A stretch of 64,000 nucleotides of DNA from Cobetia marina (GCF_001720485.1 NZ_CP017114.1:3286001-3350000), one strand, 5' to 3'; shown: positions 28,158 to 39,292, numbered from the stretch's first letter. Notes: generated by a model not told the origin, from the sequence alone. Translations and numbers: made by a program.

Positions 28158-28802
28158 TCATGCGTCGCGACGTGCTTCCACCGCCTGACGCAGGCGGTCG
28201 ATCAACGGCTTGAGGCGATCATGCTTCATGGTCATGGCGGCCTTGTTGACCACCAGACGCGTGCTGATGTCGGTGATCAGCTCACGCGGCTCCATGCCAT
28301 TGGCACGCAGGGTATTGCCGGTATCGACGATATCGACGATCTCATCGGCCAGATTCATCAACGGGGCCAGCTCCATCGCGCCATACAGCTTGATGACTTC
28401 GGCCTGGATGCCCTGTTCCGCGTAGTAGCGACGCGCGACATCGACGAACTTGGTGGCGACGCGACGTCGCGCGCCCTGCTGCTGCTGACCGACGACCCCG
28501 GCCGTCATCAGACGGCAGGCCGCGATCTCCAGATCCAGAGGCTCATAGAGACCTTCGGCGCCATGCTCGAGCAGCACGTCCTTGCCGGCGATGCCCAGAT
28601 CAGCCGCTCCCAGCTGCACATAGGTCGGCACATCGGTGGCGCGAATGATGACCAGCTTGACGTCAGGCAGATTGGTATCGAAGAGCAGCTTGCGGCTCTT
28701 GTCCAGATCTTCCAGCGGTTCGATGCCGGCATCCGCCAGCAGCGGCAGGGTTTCCTTGAGGATACGCCCCTTGGAAAGGGCGACGACCAGTTGCTTGCTC
28801 AT
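28158..28802 (-). CDS. hisG: HisG, ATP phosphoribosyltransferase (short form)
   Basis: First step of histidine synthesis, joining ATP and PRPP. From ATG 28802 it has 214 residues starting [21 protein letters not shown], and it lacks the C-terminal regulatory domain of the long (about 300-residue) form. Short HisG enzymes work with the regulatory protein HisZ, so a hisZ gene is expected elsewhere in the genome. The PRPP-binding region is [14 protein letters not shown] near residue 160. The frame is open to 28946 but the added part is unlike HisG. It lies between murA and hisD. Confidence 0.95.
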   Translation of the reverse strand: MSKQLVVALSKGRILKETLPLLADAGIEPLEDLDKSRKLLFDTNLPDVKLVIIRATDVPTYVQLGAADLGIAGKDVLLEHGAEGLYEPLDLEIAACRLMTAGVVGQQQQGARRRVATKFVDVARRYYAEQGIQAEVIKLYGAMELAPLMNLADEIVDIVDTGNTLRANGMEPRELITDISTRLVVNKAAMTMKHDRLKPLIDRLRQAVEARRDA

Positions 28803-28888
28803 GGGGTATTCGCCCGTGCTTGTGCGTAAGAATTCAGCAGACGCTGCCGACCTGCGATGGCCGGCAGCGCATGGAGGCAGGACTCGGC

Positions 28889-30166
<1,278 letters not shown>

Positions 30167-30421
30167 TCAGCTCTGGGCGTTGCCGACGGCAGCATCGAAC
30201 TGCGCCGGGGTATAGGTACGAATGCTGATGGCGTGAAGCGCGCCAGAGCGAATCTCGTCATTGAGTGCGGCGTAGACCAACTGCTGGGCCTTGACGCGAC
30301 TGAGGTCAGCGAAGACCTCGCCCACGGCGACGACCTGGAAGTTGCATCCTTCACCCTGGATATGAAAATCGACGTTCTCGATTCGAGCCTCGAGCAGGGC
30401 CTTGACATCATTCGGTTGCAT
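30167..30421 (-). CDS. ibaG: IbaG, BolA-family protein
   Basis: BolA-like partner of monothiol glutaredoxins in iron-sulfur handling; affects acid stress and envelope in E. coli. From ATG 30421 it has 84 residues, the E. coli length, starting MQPNDVKALLEARIENVDFH and keeping the BolA core GCNFQVVAVGEVF and LSRVKAQQLVYAAL. The frame open to 30466 adds nothing family-like. It precedes murA by 12 bases, the usual pairing, but is cut off from mlaB by a terminator. Confidence 0.93.
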   Translation of the reverse strand: MQPNDVKALLEARIENVDFHIQGEGCNFQVVAVGEVFADLSRVKAQQLVYAALNDEIRSGALHAISIRTYTPAQFDAAVGNAQS

Positions 30422-30510
30422 GACGGGCGATGACTCCTTCGCGGTGCATGTCCGGGCCAGGCACATTACGCTGCGCTTCGACCTGGGCGATATGACCGCA
30501 CATGGTAATC

Positions 30511-30567
30511 AAAAGCGCGCGGGAACGCGATTGGCGGCAGCCTCCTGCCTCCCACGTTCCCGCGCGC
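30511..30567 (-). terminator. Intrinsic terminator between mlaB and ibaG
   Basis: Minus strand: 13-base arms GCGCGCGGGAACG and CGTTCCCGCGCGC enclose a 27-base loop holding a second small hairpin (GGCAG/CTGCC); the outer stem is followed by TTTTGATT. It lies about 45 bases after the mlaB stop. Confidence 0.85.
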
Positions 30568-30610
30568 AGTGGTGGTGATCGAGCGGCTGGGCAGCCTGGC
30601 CGGAGCACGA

Positions 30611-30988
30611 TCAGACAGCATCGACCTCAGGGCGAGGCGCCGAATCCGACGCCTGATCCGTGACCTCCAGTCCCGGCAACAGGACATCGAGGCCAGAGAC
30701 GGAGGCCAGACGCTTGAGCGCAGGCGATAGACGCAGATGCGTGACATGCCCCGAATGGCGCGCCAGATGACGCTGCCACTCCAGCAGGACACTCAACGTG
30801 GCGGTGCTTGCGCCACCGACGCCACAGAGATCGATCTCGATACCCTCTGCATGCTGCCCGAGCCACTTGCAGCCCACTTCGGCGAGCTCGGAGGCGTGAT
30901 CGAAATCCGGCTGACCGCTCAGCGTCAGGCAGCCATCGCCGGCACTCAGGGTCACGTCATCATCATCGAAGAGTGTTTTCATGGTCAT
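30611..30988 (-). CDS. mlaB: MlaB, STAS-domain component of the Mla transporter
   Basis: Cytoplasmic STAS protein that binds the MlaF ATPase and stabilises the MlaFEDB complex. 125 residues with a STAS core: LTLSGQPDFDHASELAEV near residue 20 and IDLCGVGGASTATLSVLLEWQ near 52. The C-terminal tail is acidic. A second in-frame ATG two codons in (30982) is an equally possible start. Lies 17 bases after mlaC. Confidence 0.88.
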   Translation of the reverse strand: MTMKTLFDDDDVTLSAGDGCLTLSGQPDFDHASELAEVGCKWLGQHAEGIEIDLCGVGGASTATLSVLLEWQRHLARHSGHVTHLRLSPALKRLASVSGLDVLLPGLEVTDQASDSAPRPEVDAV

Positions 30989-31005
30989 ATCGCCAGTGGT
31001 CAGGC

Positions 31006-31677
31006 TCAGCTGTCGCTGTCGCCCGCGCTCTCCCCGCTGTCCTTTTCCAGGTCGACATCCGGCTGCCAGCCCTTGATGACGGCATCGATATCACGGCCAT
31101 TGTCACGCATGGCCTGGTCGAACTGATTGCGGAAGGTCAGGCCCAGATTGACGCCATTGACGATCACGTTGACCACTTTCCACTCGTCATTGCGCAGACG
31201 CATGGAATAGGCCACCGGGTACACCTTGCCCTTGGTGTCGATCACGTCCATGTAGACGGTGTCCTGATCTTCATAACGACGCTCGCCTTCACTGTCCTTC
31301 ACTTCGAGCTTGGCGTAGTCAAAGCTCACCAGGCCCTTCGCGTAGGTACCGATCAGGGTGTCATGGAAGACCTTGGAGAATTCGGTACGCTGTTCCGGAG
31401 AGGCACCCTTGAAGTACTTGCCCATCACGCTTGCCGCGATGTAGCGGTAATCCACGACCGGCTCGAGGGAGTTGTCGACCAGCGCTTCCAGCTCGTCGAC
31501 GTGATCCTTGTAATAGCTTTCGCGGCTGTCGATCTTGGTGGTCAGGCCTTCGACGGTATCACGCAGCAGCACGTCCGGCTCCTGGGAAGCGGCAGAGGCC
31601 AGCGGGCTCATCGCCATCATGGCAGACAGGCTCAATACGCTCAGTGGACGAATCAGCTGCTTGAGGATATGGGTCAT
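31006..31677 (-). CDS. mlaC: MlaC, periplasmic phospholipid shuttle
   Basis: Soluble carrier that moves phospholipid between the outer-membrane MlaA complex and inner-membrane MlaFEDB. 223 residues with an export signal (about residues 1-29, LSLSAMMAMSPLASAA) and the MlaC fold: YRYIAASVMGKYFKGASPEQRTEF near residue 80 and WKVVNVIVNGVNLGLTFRNQF near 168. Acidic Ser/Asp/Glu tail. It sits between mlaD and mlaB. Confidence 0.94.
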   Translation of the reverse strand: MTHILKQLIRPLSVLSLSAMMAMSPLASAASQEPDVLLRDTVEGLTTKIDSRESYYKDHVDELEALVDNSLEPVVDYRYIAASVMGKYFKGASPEQRTEFSKVFHDTLIGTYAKGLVSFDYAKLEVKDSEGERRYEDQDTVYMDVIDTKGKVYPVAYSMRLRNDEWKVVNVIVNGVNLGLTFRNQFDQAMRDNGRDIDAVIKGWQPDVDLEKDSGESAGDSDS

Positions 31678-31729
31678 CGGATTTGCTCCTTGAAAATGTG
31701 CATCGCGCCAACGGCGAGTCAGGCCTGCG

Positions 31730-32194
31730 TCAGCTCTTCGAGAAATTGGAGACGAACTGCTGAATCAACTCTTCCAGTACCAGTGCCGACTGGGTATCCC
31801 GGATGGTGTCGCCATCCTCCAGCGTTTCAGGATCCCCCCCGGTGGTCAGGCCGACATATTGCTCGCCCAGCAGACCGGAGGTCAGGATGGCAGCCGTGGT
31901 GTCCTTGCTCAACTTGCCCTTGAGGCTGCTGTCCAGCTTCATCGTGACACGGGCGTCAAACCACTTGGGATCCAGCTCGATCTTCTCGACACTGCCGATC
32001 GCCACGCCCGCCATGGTCACCTTGGACCGCGGCTTGAGGCTTCCTATCCCTGAAAAGTTGGCATTGAGCACGAAGGTGTCATCCGCCTGCTGGAAGGTGA
32101 CGCCACTGACGCGCAGCCCGAGGAACACCATGCCCAGAAAACCGGCAAGTACGAACAGGCCCACGCCGAACTCGACCATGCGGGTACGTTTCAT
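31730..32194 (-). CDS. mlaD: MlaD, MCE-domain substrate-binding subunit
   Basis: Inner-membrane-anchored MCE protein forming the hexameric lipid channel of the Mla transporter. 154 residues: one helix ([23 protein letters not shown], about 8-30) then the MCE domain with [25 protein letters not shown] near residue 50 and [13 protein letters not shown] near 110. The start overlaps the mlaE stop by four bases, so the two are coupled. Confidence 0.95.
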   Translation of the reverse strand: MKRTRMVEFGVGLFVLAGFLGMVFLGLRVSGVTFQQADDTFVLNANFSGIGSLKPRSKVTMAGVAIGSVEKIELDPKWFDARVTMKLDSSLKGKLSKDTTAAILTSGLLGEQYVGLTTGGDPETLEDGDTIRDTQSALVLEELIQQFVSNFSKS

Positions 32195-32994
32195 CCAATA
32201 TCTCCAAACATGACGGCTGTGAGGACGAAATCGAGTCCCAGCACCGCCAGCGATGAATAAACCACAGTACGTGTGGTCGCGCGTGAAATGCCTTCCGAGG
32301 TCGGGATCAGGTCATAGCCCTGGAAGACAGCGATCCAGCTCACCACCAGCCCGAAGACCAGTGACTTGACGACGCCGTTCATGACATCCCCGACGAAGTC
32401 GACATTCGATTGCATGCTGCTCCAGTAGGCCCCTTCGTAGATGCCGAGCCAATCGACACCCACGAGCTTGCCACCCAGAATCCCCACGACGCTGAAGCCG
32501 ATGGTCAACAGCGGCAGGGACACGAAACCGGCCCACAGCCGCGGAGCGACGATCCGCTTGAGGGGATCCACGCCGATCATTTCCATGCTAGTGAGCTGCT
32601 CGGTCGCCTTCATCAGGCCGATCTCGGCCGTCAGGGCAGAGCCGGCGCGCCCGGCGAACAGCAGCGCCGCCACGACCGGGGCCAGCTCGCGCAGCAGCGA
32701 CAGCGACACCATCTGGCCAAGCGCCTCCTCAGCACCGAACCCGACCAGAATGGTATAGCCCTGCAGGGCCAGCACCATGCCGATGAACAACCCCGACACC
32801 AGCACGATCGCCAGTGACAGTACGCCGACGAAGTGCATCTGACGCACCCAGAGGGAGAACCCCTCACGGGATGGCAGGCCGACGCCCGCCTGCGCCAGCA
32901 GCATGCCGGCGCGGCCGATGGCAGAGATCACCTCGATGGTGCTGCGCCCCAGCGAGGTGATGGCCCCCAGCGGGCCACGATTCAGACCGCTCAT
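32191..32994 (-). CDS. mlaE: MlaE, permease of the Mla phospholipid transporter
   Basis: ABC permease (DUF140/MlaE family) of the intermembrane phospholipid system. 267 residues with about five helices and the family stretch [21 protein letters not shown] near residue 75 followed by LLREVAP-like [27 protein letters not shown]. Overlaps mlaF and mlaD by four bases at each end. Confidence 0.95.
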   Translation of the reverse strand: MSGLNRGPLGAITSLGRSTIEVISAIGRAGMLLAQAGVGLPSREGFSLWVRQMHFVGVLSLAIVLVSGLFIGMVLALQGYTILVGFGAEEALGQMVSLSLLRELAPVVAALLFAGRAGSALTAEIGLMKATEQLTSMEMIGVDPLKRIVAPRLWAGFVSLPLLTIGFSVVGILGGKLVGVDWLGIYEGAYWSSMQSNVDFVGDVMNGVVKSLVFGLVVSWIAVFQGYDLIPTSEGISRATTRTVVYSSLAVLGLDFVLTAVMFGDIG

Positions 32995-33923
32995 GCTGAT
33001 TGCCCTCTCTGTGAAGTGCCACTGGCCGCTTCTCTGCCATCGAGAATGTCGCCGGCGAAATCCGGCGCGGGATAGTGGAACGGCACCGGTCCATCCGGCT
33101 TGCCGTGGATGAACTGGGCCACGCGCGGGTCCGCCTCGGCGTTCAGGGCTTGTGGCGTGCCCTGCGCCATGACCTTGCCATCGGCGATCACATAGACGTA
33201 ATCGGCGATGGTCAGCGTCTCCTTGATATCGTGAGAGACCACCACCGCCGTCATGCCCAGCGCATCGTTGAGGCGACGGATCAGATTGACCAGCACGCCC
33301 ATCGAGATGGGGTCCTGACCGGCGAAGGGCTCGTCGTACATGATCAGGTCCGGATCCAGTGCGATGGCGCGTGCCAGCGCGACACGCCGCGTCATGCCAC
33401 CGGAGAGCTCGGCGGGCATCAGTTCACGCGCCCCACGCAGCCCGACGGACTCGAGCTTGATCAGCACGATGTCGCGGATCATCGCCTCGGGGAGATTGGT
33501 ATGGACTCGCAACGGGAAGGCCACGTTCTCGAACACGCTGAGATCCGAGAACAGCGCACCACTCTGGAACAGCATGCCCATGCGACGACGCATGCGGAAC
33601 AGTTCGCGCCGCGACAGGGCATGCACATGGTGACCGGCGATATCTACACGCCCGGCGGACGGGGTCAACTGCCCCCCGATCAGCTTGAGCAGCGTCGTCT
33701 TGCCGGTACCGGAGGGCCCCATGATGGCGGTGATCTTGCCACGCGGAATCTTCAGGTCTATCCCGGAGAAGATCTCGCGCTCTCCACGGGTGAAGCGCAG
33801 GCCTTCGACACGAATCAATGCGTCGTCGAGGTCGATGTCAGCGGAGCCACGGCGAGAGGATGGCGATGCATCAGCGCCGGCCGCAGCGGTCGCTGTAGCA
33901 GCCTGACCGGGTAATTCAGTCAT
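32991..33923 (-). CDS. mlaF: MlaF, ATPase of the Mla phospholipid transporter
   Basis: Nucleotide-binding subunit powering MlaE. Walker [12 protein letters not shown] near residue 77, signature [14 protein letters not shown] near 178, Walker [14 protein letters not shown] just after, and the switch His in VVSHD. 310 residues from ATG 33923; about 38 Ala/Thr/Ser-rich residues precede the ABC fold, an extension not found in the 269-residue E. coli protein, so a later start cannot be ruled out. The frame open to 34019 is not supported. First gene of mlaFEDCB, divergent from the exchanger gene. Confidence 0.94.
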   Translation of the reverse strand: MTELPGQAATATAAAGADASPSSRRGSADIDLDDALIRVEGLRFTRGEREIFSGIDLKIPRGKITAIMGPSGTGKTTLLKLIGGQLTPSAGRVDIAGHHVHALSRRELFRMRRRMGMLFQSGALFSDLSVFENVAFPLRVHTNLPEAMIRDIVLIKLESVGLRGARELMPAELSGGMTRRVALARAIALDPDLIMYDEPFAGQDPISMGVLVNLIRRLNDALGMTAVVVSHDIKETLTIADYVYVIADGKVMAQGTPQALNAEADPRVAQFIHGKPDGPVPFHYPAPDFAGDILDGREAASGTSQRGQSA

Positions 33924-34124
33924 AGAAGCATCCGCTGTGAGGGAGTCACGACACTGGCCATGGGCAATCCGTCGCCTGGCACTGTGCCGCGAGTCCGAAT
34001 CTTGGAGTTCATGGATCACATCATTCGGGAATCAAGTTAGTTAGCGAACATCGTATCCGAACCCGCCCCCTCACTACCAGTCCGTTGCAGGGTCCATCGC
34101 ATCCCGCAGATGCGATCCCTTGCC

Positions 34125-34153
34125 TTGCAATGCCTTGGGGGGATGCGTTTAAT
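34125..34153 (+). promoter_or_regulatory. Candidate promoter of the Ca/Na exchanger gene
   Basis: TTGCAA, 17-base spacer, TTTAAT. Good spacing and near-consensus -10, placed about 50 bases before the ATG at 34207. Confidence 0.5.
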
Positions 34154-34206
34154 GGCGCGGTCACTGGCGACAAGCCGCTGCCCTGCCTCCTGCCCCGAGA
34201 GTTCCG

Positions 34207-35151
34207 ATGCTATATCCCATCCTCGCTGTCATCCTTGGCCTGATAGGTCTTGTCTGGAGCGCCGATCGCTTCGTCGAAGGCGCCGCCGCTACCGCATGGC
34301 GAGCTGGCATGAGCAAGCTGCTCATCGGGATGACCATCGTCTCCATCGGCACTTCGGCGCCGGAGATCGTGGTCTCGATCATGGCCTCGCTTGACGGCAC
34401 CCCCGACATCGCCACCGGCAATGCTCTGGGGTCCAACATCGCCAACATCGGTCTGGTGCTGGGCGTCACGGCGCTCATCGCTCCCATCCCGGTGCATTTC
34501 GGCCTGGTGCGCCGTGAACTGCCGCTGCTGCTGGCCGCGACGGCACTGGGGGGCTATGCCCTCTCCAACAGCGGGCTCGAGCGTCTGGATGGCATCCTGC
34601 TGCTGGCACTGCTGGTGTTCACGCTTGTCTGGCTGTTCAAGGTCGACTCGCCGAGTGACGCCGAGAGTCAGGATGACGTCCCCGAGATGAGCGCCGGACG
34701 CGCCATCTTCTGGCTGCTCTTCGGTCTGGCGGTGTTGATCGCCAGCTCACGCGCGCTGGTCTGGGGCGCCACCGATATCGCCCAGGCACTCGGCGTCCCC
34801 GAACTGATCATCGGGCTGACCGTCATCGCCATCGGTACCAGCCTGCCGGAGCTCGCGGCCAGCGTGGCCAGCGCACTCAAGCGCCATCACGACATCGCCA
34901 TCGGCAACGTCATCGGCTCCAACCTCTTCAACATCCTGGCTGTCCTGCCGGTACCGGGCCTGCTGGCACCGGGGCCGGTGGATGGCAGCGCCATCAGTCG
35001 CGACTACCCGGTGATGCTCGGTCTGACCCTGATGCTGGCTGCCCTGCTCATCTGGCAGCGTCGCGGCCGCATCGGCCGTGGTCCGGGGCTGGTGCTGCTG
35101 GCCTGCTACCTCGGCTACACGGCCTGGCTTGCCATCAGCCTGACTCGCTGA
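34207..35151 (+). CDS. yrbG: YrbG-type calcium/sodium antiporter
   Basis: Membrane exchanger of the Ca2+:cation antiporter superfamily; exact ions unproven. 314 residues forming two homologous halves, each with the cation-binding signature: GTSAPEIVVSI...GNALGSNIANIGL (about residues 49-80) and GTSLPELAASV...GNVIGSNLFNIL (about 212-242). About ten helices with a short acidic cytoplasmic loop in between (near residue 155). It heads the plus-strand envelope run and faces mlaF, as yrbG faces mlaF in E. coli. Confidence 0.92.
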   Translation: MLYPILAVILGLIGLVWSADRFVEGAAATAWRAGMSKLLIGMTIVSIGTSAPEIVVSIMASLDGTPDIATGNALGSNIANIGLVLGVTALIAPIPVHFGLVRRELPLLLAATALGGYALSNSGLERLDGILLLALLVFTLVWLFKVDSPSDAESQDDVPEMSAGRAIFWLLFGLAVLIASSRALVWGATDIAQALGVPELIIGLTVIAIGTSLPELAASVASALKRHHDIAIGNVIGSNLFNILAVLPVPGLLAPGPVDGSAISRDYPVMLGLTLMLAALLIWQRRGRIGRGPGLVLLACYLGYTAWLAISLTR

Positions 35152-35286
35152 CGCCTGTGGGCGGACAGGCCGGAACGATCAGGCCATCCGCCCCGTGTCA
35201 GCATCACGCCCGAGCCGTTGCAGCGCGTGAGTGACGCCTCTCTCACGTACCTTGAGTCCTGGCCACACACAGGCAACAATCTGAAC

Positions 35287-36345
35287 ATGACCAAGTCCTC
35301 CAGAATCCAGCCCGCCACCTCCGACATGTCTTCCACTGCCGATGATTCGCCCTCCAGCGGCCGCGATCACGCCGCCATGCAGGCGGATTTCCGCGCCAGC
35401 GCCCGACGCACCTTCGCGATCGAGGGCGCCGCCATCGCGGCACTGGAGCACCAACTGGATGCAGAGTTCGATCATGCCTGCCAGCTGATGATGGCGACCA
35501 AGGGCCGGGTGATCGTCACCGGCATGGGGAAATCCGGCCATATCGCCAGCAAGATCGCGGCGACTCTGGCCAGCACCGGCACGCCGGCATTCTTCGTGCA
35601 TCCCGGCGAAGCCAGCCATGGGGATCTCGGCATGATCACCTCGTCGGACACGGTGCTGGCACTGTCCAATTCCGGTGAAACCGCCGAAGTCACCGCCCTG
35701 CTGCCACTGCTCAAGCGCATGGGGACGCCGCTGGTCTCGATGACCGGCAAGCCCGGCTCGACGCTCGCGCGTGATGCAGACGCACACCTGGACACCAGCG
35801 TCGCCCAGGAGGCCTGTCCGCTGAACCTGGCACCGACGGCCTCCACGACCGCCGCACTGGTGATGGGGGATGCGCTGGCCGTGGCACTGCTGGAAGCCCG
35901 CGGCTTCACCGCCGAGGAGTTCGCACTCTCTCATCCCGGTGGCAGCCTTGGGCGGCGACTGCTGCTGCGCGTCCAGGACGTCATGCATCAAGGCGATGCC
36001 CTGCCACGCGTGGCGCTGGGCAGCCCGCTGCGCGATGCGCTGCTCGAGATCACCCGCCAGGGCATGGGGTTCACCTGCGTGATCGACGAGGACGAGCATC
36101 TGGTCGGCGTCTATACCGATGGGGATCTGCGCCGCACCCTGGATCAGCACGGCGATCTGCGTGCGCTCAAGGTCGATGACGTCATGACGCGCGGTGGCAA
36201 GACCATCCGTTCCAGCATGCTGGCCGCCGAGGCGGTGCGCATCATGGAAGAAAACCGCATCAGCGTTCTGGTAGTCTGTGACGAGGATGAGCACCCGATC
36301 GGCGCCATCCACATGCACGGCCTGCTGGCCAGCGGCGTGATCTGA
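35287..36345 (+). CDS. kdsD: KdsD, D-arabinose 5-phosphate isomerase
   Basis: Converts ribulose 5-phosphate to arabinose 5-phosphate, the precursor of KDO. N-terminal SIS domain (GMGKSGHIASKIAATLAS near residue 78, SNSGETAEVTALLP near 135) and two C-terminal CBS domains (about 225-345). From ATG 35287 it has 352 residues, about 25 more than E. coli KdsD, from a Ser-rich N-terminal extension; ATG 35326 is another candidate start. No strong Shine-Dalgarno marks either. kdsC follows. Confidence 0.93.
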   Translation: MTKSSRIQPATSDMSSTADDSPSSGRDHAAMQADFRASARRTFAIEGAAIAALEHQLDAEFDHACQLMMATKGRVIVTGMGKSGHIASKIAATLASTGTPAFFVHPGEASHGDLGMITSSDTVLALSNSGETAEVTALLPLLKRMGTPLVSMTGKPGSTLARDADAHLDTSVAQEACPLNLAPTASTTAALVMGDALAVALLEARGFTAEEFALSHPGGSLGRRLLLRVQDVMHQGDALPRVALGSPLRDALLEITRQGMGFTCVIDEDEHLVGVYTDGDLRRTLDQHGDLRALKVDDVMTRGGKTIRSSMLAAEAVRIMEENRISVLVVCDEDEHPIGAIHMHGLLASGVI

Positions 36346-36471
36346 ACTCCCCCGCGGGATTGCTGTCTCTGCACGACAGTCCCGTGAGTCTGGCGAGGGC
36401 AGCACGCAGCCGTTGGCGGTCGTCGCCTACAGGAATGCGTCACGCATGCACGGAATGCGAGGAGAAAGACC

Positions 36472-37041
36472 ATGAATGACATCACTTCCCTGGCGGAGGA
36501 CTACCCCCAGGACATCATCGACCGCTCACGTCGCGTGCGCCTGCTGGCGCTGGATGTGGACGGCGTGCTGACGGACAACCGGCTGCACTACGATGCCAAT
36601 GGCGTGGAAACCAAGAGCTTCCATGTCCAGGATGGCCACGGCCTCAAGCTGATCCTGCGCAGCGGTATCCGAGTCGCCTTGATCACGGGTCGCAGCTCAC
36701 CGATGGTGGAACGTCGCGCCAAGGAGCTGGGTATCCAGGACGTCATTCAGGGCCGCGAGGACAAGCTGGTCGCGCTGACCAACCTGTGTCGCGAGCACGA
36801 TATCGCGCTGGATGAGGTGGCCTACTGCGGAGATGACCTGCCGGATCGCGAAGCCATCCGTCGCGTCGGTCTGGGGGTCAGCGTTCCCAACGCCATGCCC
36901 TATGTGATGAGTGAAGCCAACTGGGTGACCACTCGTCAGGGCGGTGATGGTGCCGTGCGCGAGATCTGTGATCTGCTGCTCAAGGCACAGGGCCACTGGG
37001 CCTCGGTGCTGGATACCTATCTGCAGGAGTCGCGCGCCTGA
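36472..37041 (+). CDS. kdsC: KdsC, KDO 8-phosphate phosphatase
   Basis: HAD-type phosphatase releasing KDO from KDO 8-phosphate. 189 residues with HAD motif I LALDVDGVLTDNRL near residue 24, motif II LITGRSS near 67 and motif III YCGDDLPD near 120. Small, cap-less HAD type C0, which matches its length. A GAGGAG element precedes the ATG, and its stop overlaps the lptC start by one base (TGATG). Confidence 0.96.
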   Translation: MNDITSLAEDYPQDIIDRSRRVRLLALDVDGVLTDNRLHYDANGVETKSFHVQDGHGLKLILRSGIRVALITGRSSPMVERRAKELGIQDVIQGREDKLVALTNLCREHDIALDEVAYCGDDLPDREAIRRVGLGVSVPNAMPYVMSEANWVTTRQGGDGAVREICDLLLKAQGHWASVLDTYLQESRA

Positions 37042-37724
37042 TGCCACGTCTTCCCCGTCCCTCTCCGCGCCTGTGGCTGATGCTGCTGCTCCTGCTGGTC
37101 GGCGGCGTCATGGCCCTGATCGAGCAGCGCAACAGTCTGGAATCGACAGTGGATGTCGACGCCAGCAGTGATGAGCCGGATTACTATCTCGACGGGGCTG
37201 ACATGACGCGCTTCGATGCGCGGGGAGTGTCGATCCAGTCGATGACCTCCCCGCACATCGAACACACGCCAGGCGATGACGTGACGCGTGCGCAGGCACC
37301 GAAGATCCGGACCAACGACAGCGAAGACCGTCGCTGGTACGCCACGGGTGACAGTGGCGTGTTGAGCGCCGGCGGCGACACCTTCACCCTCGAGGGCAAT
37401 GCCAGACTGCGCCAGCCTTCGGACGCCTGGACACTGGACACCGACGTGCTGCATTACAGTCGTGAGCAGAATCGTGCCTGGAGTGACGTGCCGGTGGTGA
37501 TCACCCAGAATGGTCAACGCGTCGAGAGTGATCGCTTCAGCGCTGACCTCTCTCAGGATTCCGCCCAGCTGGAAGGCCGCGTCCGCAGTACCCTGCAACC
37601 CGGCAAGGGCAAGAGCGATGCCGCCCGGGAAGCCGAGACTCTCGACACCGGCAATGACACCACCCGTGACGATGATGGCCGCGTCTCCAGCACCTTCGAT
37701 GCCGCGCCGGCCCAGGATCAGTGA
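37041..37724 (+). CDS. lptC: LptC, LPS export inner-membrane anchor
   Basis: Bitopic component of the LptB2FGC exporter that receives LPS and passes it to LptA. 227 residues: basic start PRLPRPSPRLW, one helix (LMLLLLLVGGVMALI, about 12-26), then the periplasmic beta-jellyroll with PDYYLDGADMTRFDARG near residue 48. The acidic C-terminal tail is longer than in the 191-residue E. coli protein. Coupled to kdsC; lptA begins 98 bases on. Confidence 0.9.
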   Translation: MPRLPRPSPRLWLMLLLLLVGGVMALIEQRNSLESTVDVDASSDEPDYYLDGADMTRFDARGVSIQSMTSPHIEHTPGDDVTRAQAPKIRTNDSEDRRWYATGDSGVLSAGGDTFTLEGNARLRQPSDAWTLDTDVLHYSREQNRAWSDVPVVITQNGQRVESDRFSADLSQDSAQLEGRVRSTLQPGKGKSDAAREAETLDTGNDTTRDDDGRVSSTFDAAPAQDQ

Positions 37725-37822
37725 GCGCACCCCTGCATGCGCCGAATCCTCTCTCCCCGATTTCCGCTTCACGATGGCCTGAGTGATCGTGAAGCCTTAC
37801 CAGTTCTGCCAAGGAGCACTCC

Positions 37823-38401
37823 ATGACTTCAACGACTCTCACGCCCTTGACGGTCTGGCGCCAGACACTCAGACCCGGTGTCATGGCCCTTGGCCTGGCA
37901 CTTGGCATGACGACGCTTTCCCCGACCGCACTGGCGCTGGACAGCGATGCCAACCAGCCGATCAACATTGCCGCCGACTCACTGTCACTGGATGACAAGG
38001 CCGGCACAGCCACCTATACCGGTCGCGTGGAAATGCGCCAGGGCAGCATGAAGCTGGATGCCGCGCGCGTGGACATCAGTCGCGCCGACAGCGGCGAGAT
38101 TTCCCTGGTCAAGGCCACCGGCCAGCGCGCCTACATGGAGCAGAAACCCGATACCGACGAGCGACTGGTCAAGGGCTGGGCGAATACCATTCGCTACCAC
38201 GCGCTGGAACGTCGGGTGGAACTGGTCGGCGATGCCCGTCTGGAGAAAGGCGATGACACCTTCGAAGGTGGCTACGTGGAATACTTCCTGGACAAGCGCC
38301 AGGTCAATGCCAGCAATGGCACCGATGCCTCATCCTCCGAGGGGTCACGCGTCCACATGACCCTGACGCCACGTGGCGCCAATGCCAGCAAGGATCAATG
38401 A
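37823..38401 (+). CDS. lptA: LptA, periplasmic LPS bridge protein
   Basis: Forms the periplasmic bridge carrying LPS to LptD. 192 residues with a signal peptide (about 1-38, [20 protein letters not shown]) and the OstA-like fold: [20 protein letters not shown] near residue 48 and AWTS-type repeats such as [15 protein letters not shown]. An AAGGAG sequence precedes the ATG. Its last codon overlaps the lptB start (ATGA). Confidence 0.94.
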   Translation: MTSTTLTPLTVWRQTLRPGVMALGLALGMTTLSPTALALDSDANQPINIAADSLSLDDKAGTATYTGRVEMRQGSMKLDAARVDISRADSGEISLVKATGQRAYMEQKPDTDERLVKGWANTIRYHALERRVELVGDARLEKGDDTFEGGYVEYFLDKRQVNASNGTDASSSEGSRVHMTLTPRGANASKDQ

Positions 38402-39144
38402 GCATGACTGCTGCCAGCCCACGTACCCTCAGCGCTCGTCATCTGGCCAAGGCCTACAAGGGTCGCAAGGTCGTCAAGGACATCTCGCTGGAAATCCGCC
38501 AGGGTGACATCGTAGGCCTGCTGGGCCCCAACGGGGCCGGCAAGACGACCTCGTTCTACATGATCGTCGGCCTCGTGCGCTCGGATGCCGGTAGCGTGAC
38601 CATCGATGACCACGACCTGTCCGGCGCCGCCATGCATCAGCGGGCTCGCGCCGGCATCGGCTATCTGCCCCAGGAAGCCTCGATCTTCCGCAAGCTCTCG
38701 GTATCCGACAACATCATGGCGATCCTCGAGACGCGCAAGGACCTGGATCGCAACGGACGCAAGGCACGCCTGGAGGAGCTGCTCAACGAGTTCAGCATCA
38801 CGCATATTCGTGACAGTGCCGGCATGAGCCTTTCCGGCGGGGAGCGCCGCCGCGTGGAGATCGCTCGCGCACTGGCCACCGAGCCAGACTTCGTGCTGCT
38901 CGATGAGCCGTTTGCCGGCGTGGACCCCATCTCGGTGGGCGAGATCAAGAGCATCGTGCGCCAGCTGCGCGACCGCGGTATCGGGGTGCTGATCACCGAC
39001 CACAACGTGCGCGAGACACTCGACATCTGCGATACCGCCTACATCGTGGGCGATGGTCAGATCATCGCGCATGGCGACGCCGACACCATCCTCGCCAACC
39101 AGCAGGTGCGTGATGTCTACCTGGGCCATGAGTTCAAGCTCTAG
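38398..39144 (+). CDS. lptB: LptB, ATPase of the LPS exporter
   Basis: Dimeric ABC ATPase that drives LPS extraction by LptFG. 248 residues: Walker [17 protein letters not shown] near residue 41, signature [15 protein letters not shown] near 142, Walker [14 protein letters not shown] near 165 and switch His in [10 protein letters not shown]. Overlaps lptA by four bases; an ATG two codons in is an alternative start. A run of 18-base repeats follows the stop. Confidence 0.97.
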   Translation: MSMTAASPRTLSARHLAKAYKGRKVVKDISLEIRQGDIVGLLGPNGAGKTTSFYMIVGLVRSDAGSVTIDDHDLSGAAMHQRARAGIGYLPQEASIFRKLSVSDNIMAILETRKDLDRNGRKARLEELLNEFSITHIRDSAGMSLSGGERRRVEIARALATEPDFVLLDEPFAGVDPISVGEIKSIVRQLRDRGIGVLITDHNVRETLDICDTAYIVGDGQIIAHGDADTILANQQVRDVYLGHEFKL

Positions 39145-39154
39145 CCCGAGAGTG

Positions 39155-39208
39155 CCGTCAGCTTGGTGAGAGCCGTCAGCCTGGTGAGAGACGTCAGCCT
39201 GACGAGAG
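39155..39208. repeat. Three 18-base tandem repeats after lptB
   Basis: Units CCGTCAGCTTGGTGAGAG, CCGTCAGCCTGGTGAGAG and ACGTCAGCCTGACGAGAG, head to tail without spacers, beginning 11 bases after the lptB stop; a fourth copy decays after five bases. Differences are mostly single bases. Confidence 0.85.
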
Positions 39209-39292
39209 CCGTCCGACCTCTTCTGCTCTCACCAGCACCCTCCAGCACCCGCCACTTCCTGCTTCACTGTCGGGGCCTCGTTCCCCGCCCCC

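Noticed and set aside
39155..39208. 18-base repeats as a CRISPR array
   Set aside because: Units are contiguous with no spacers, too short, and no cas genes are present.
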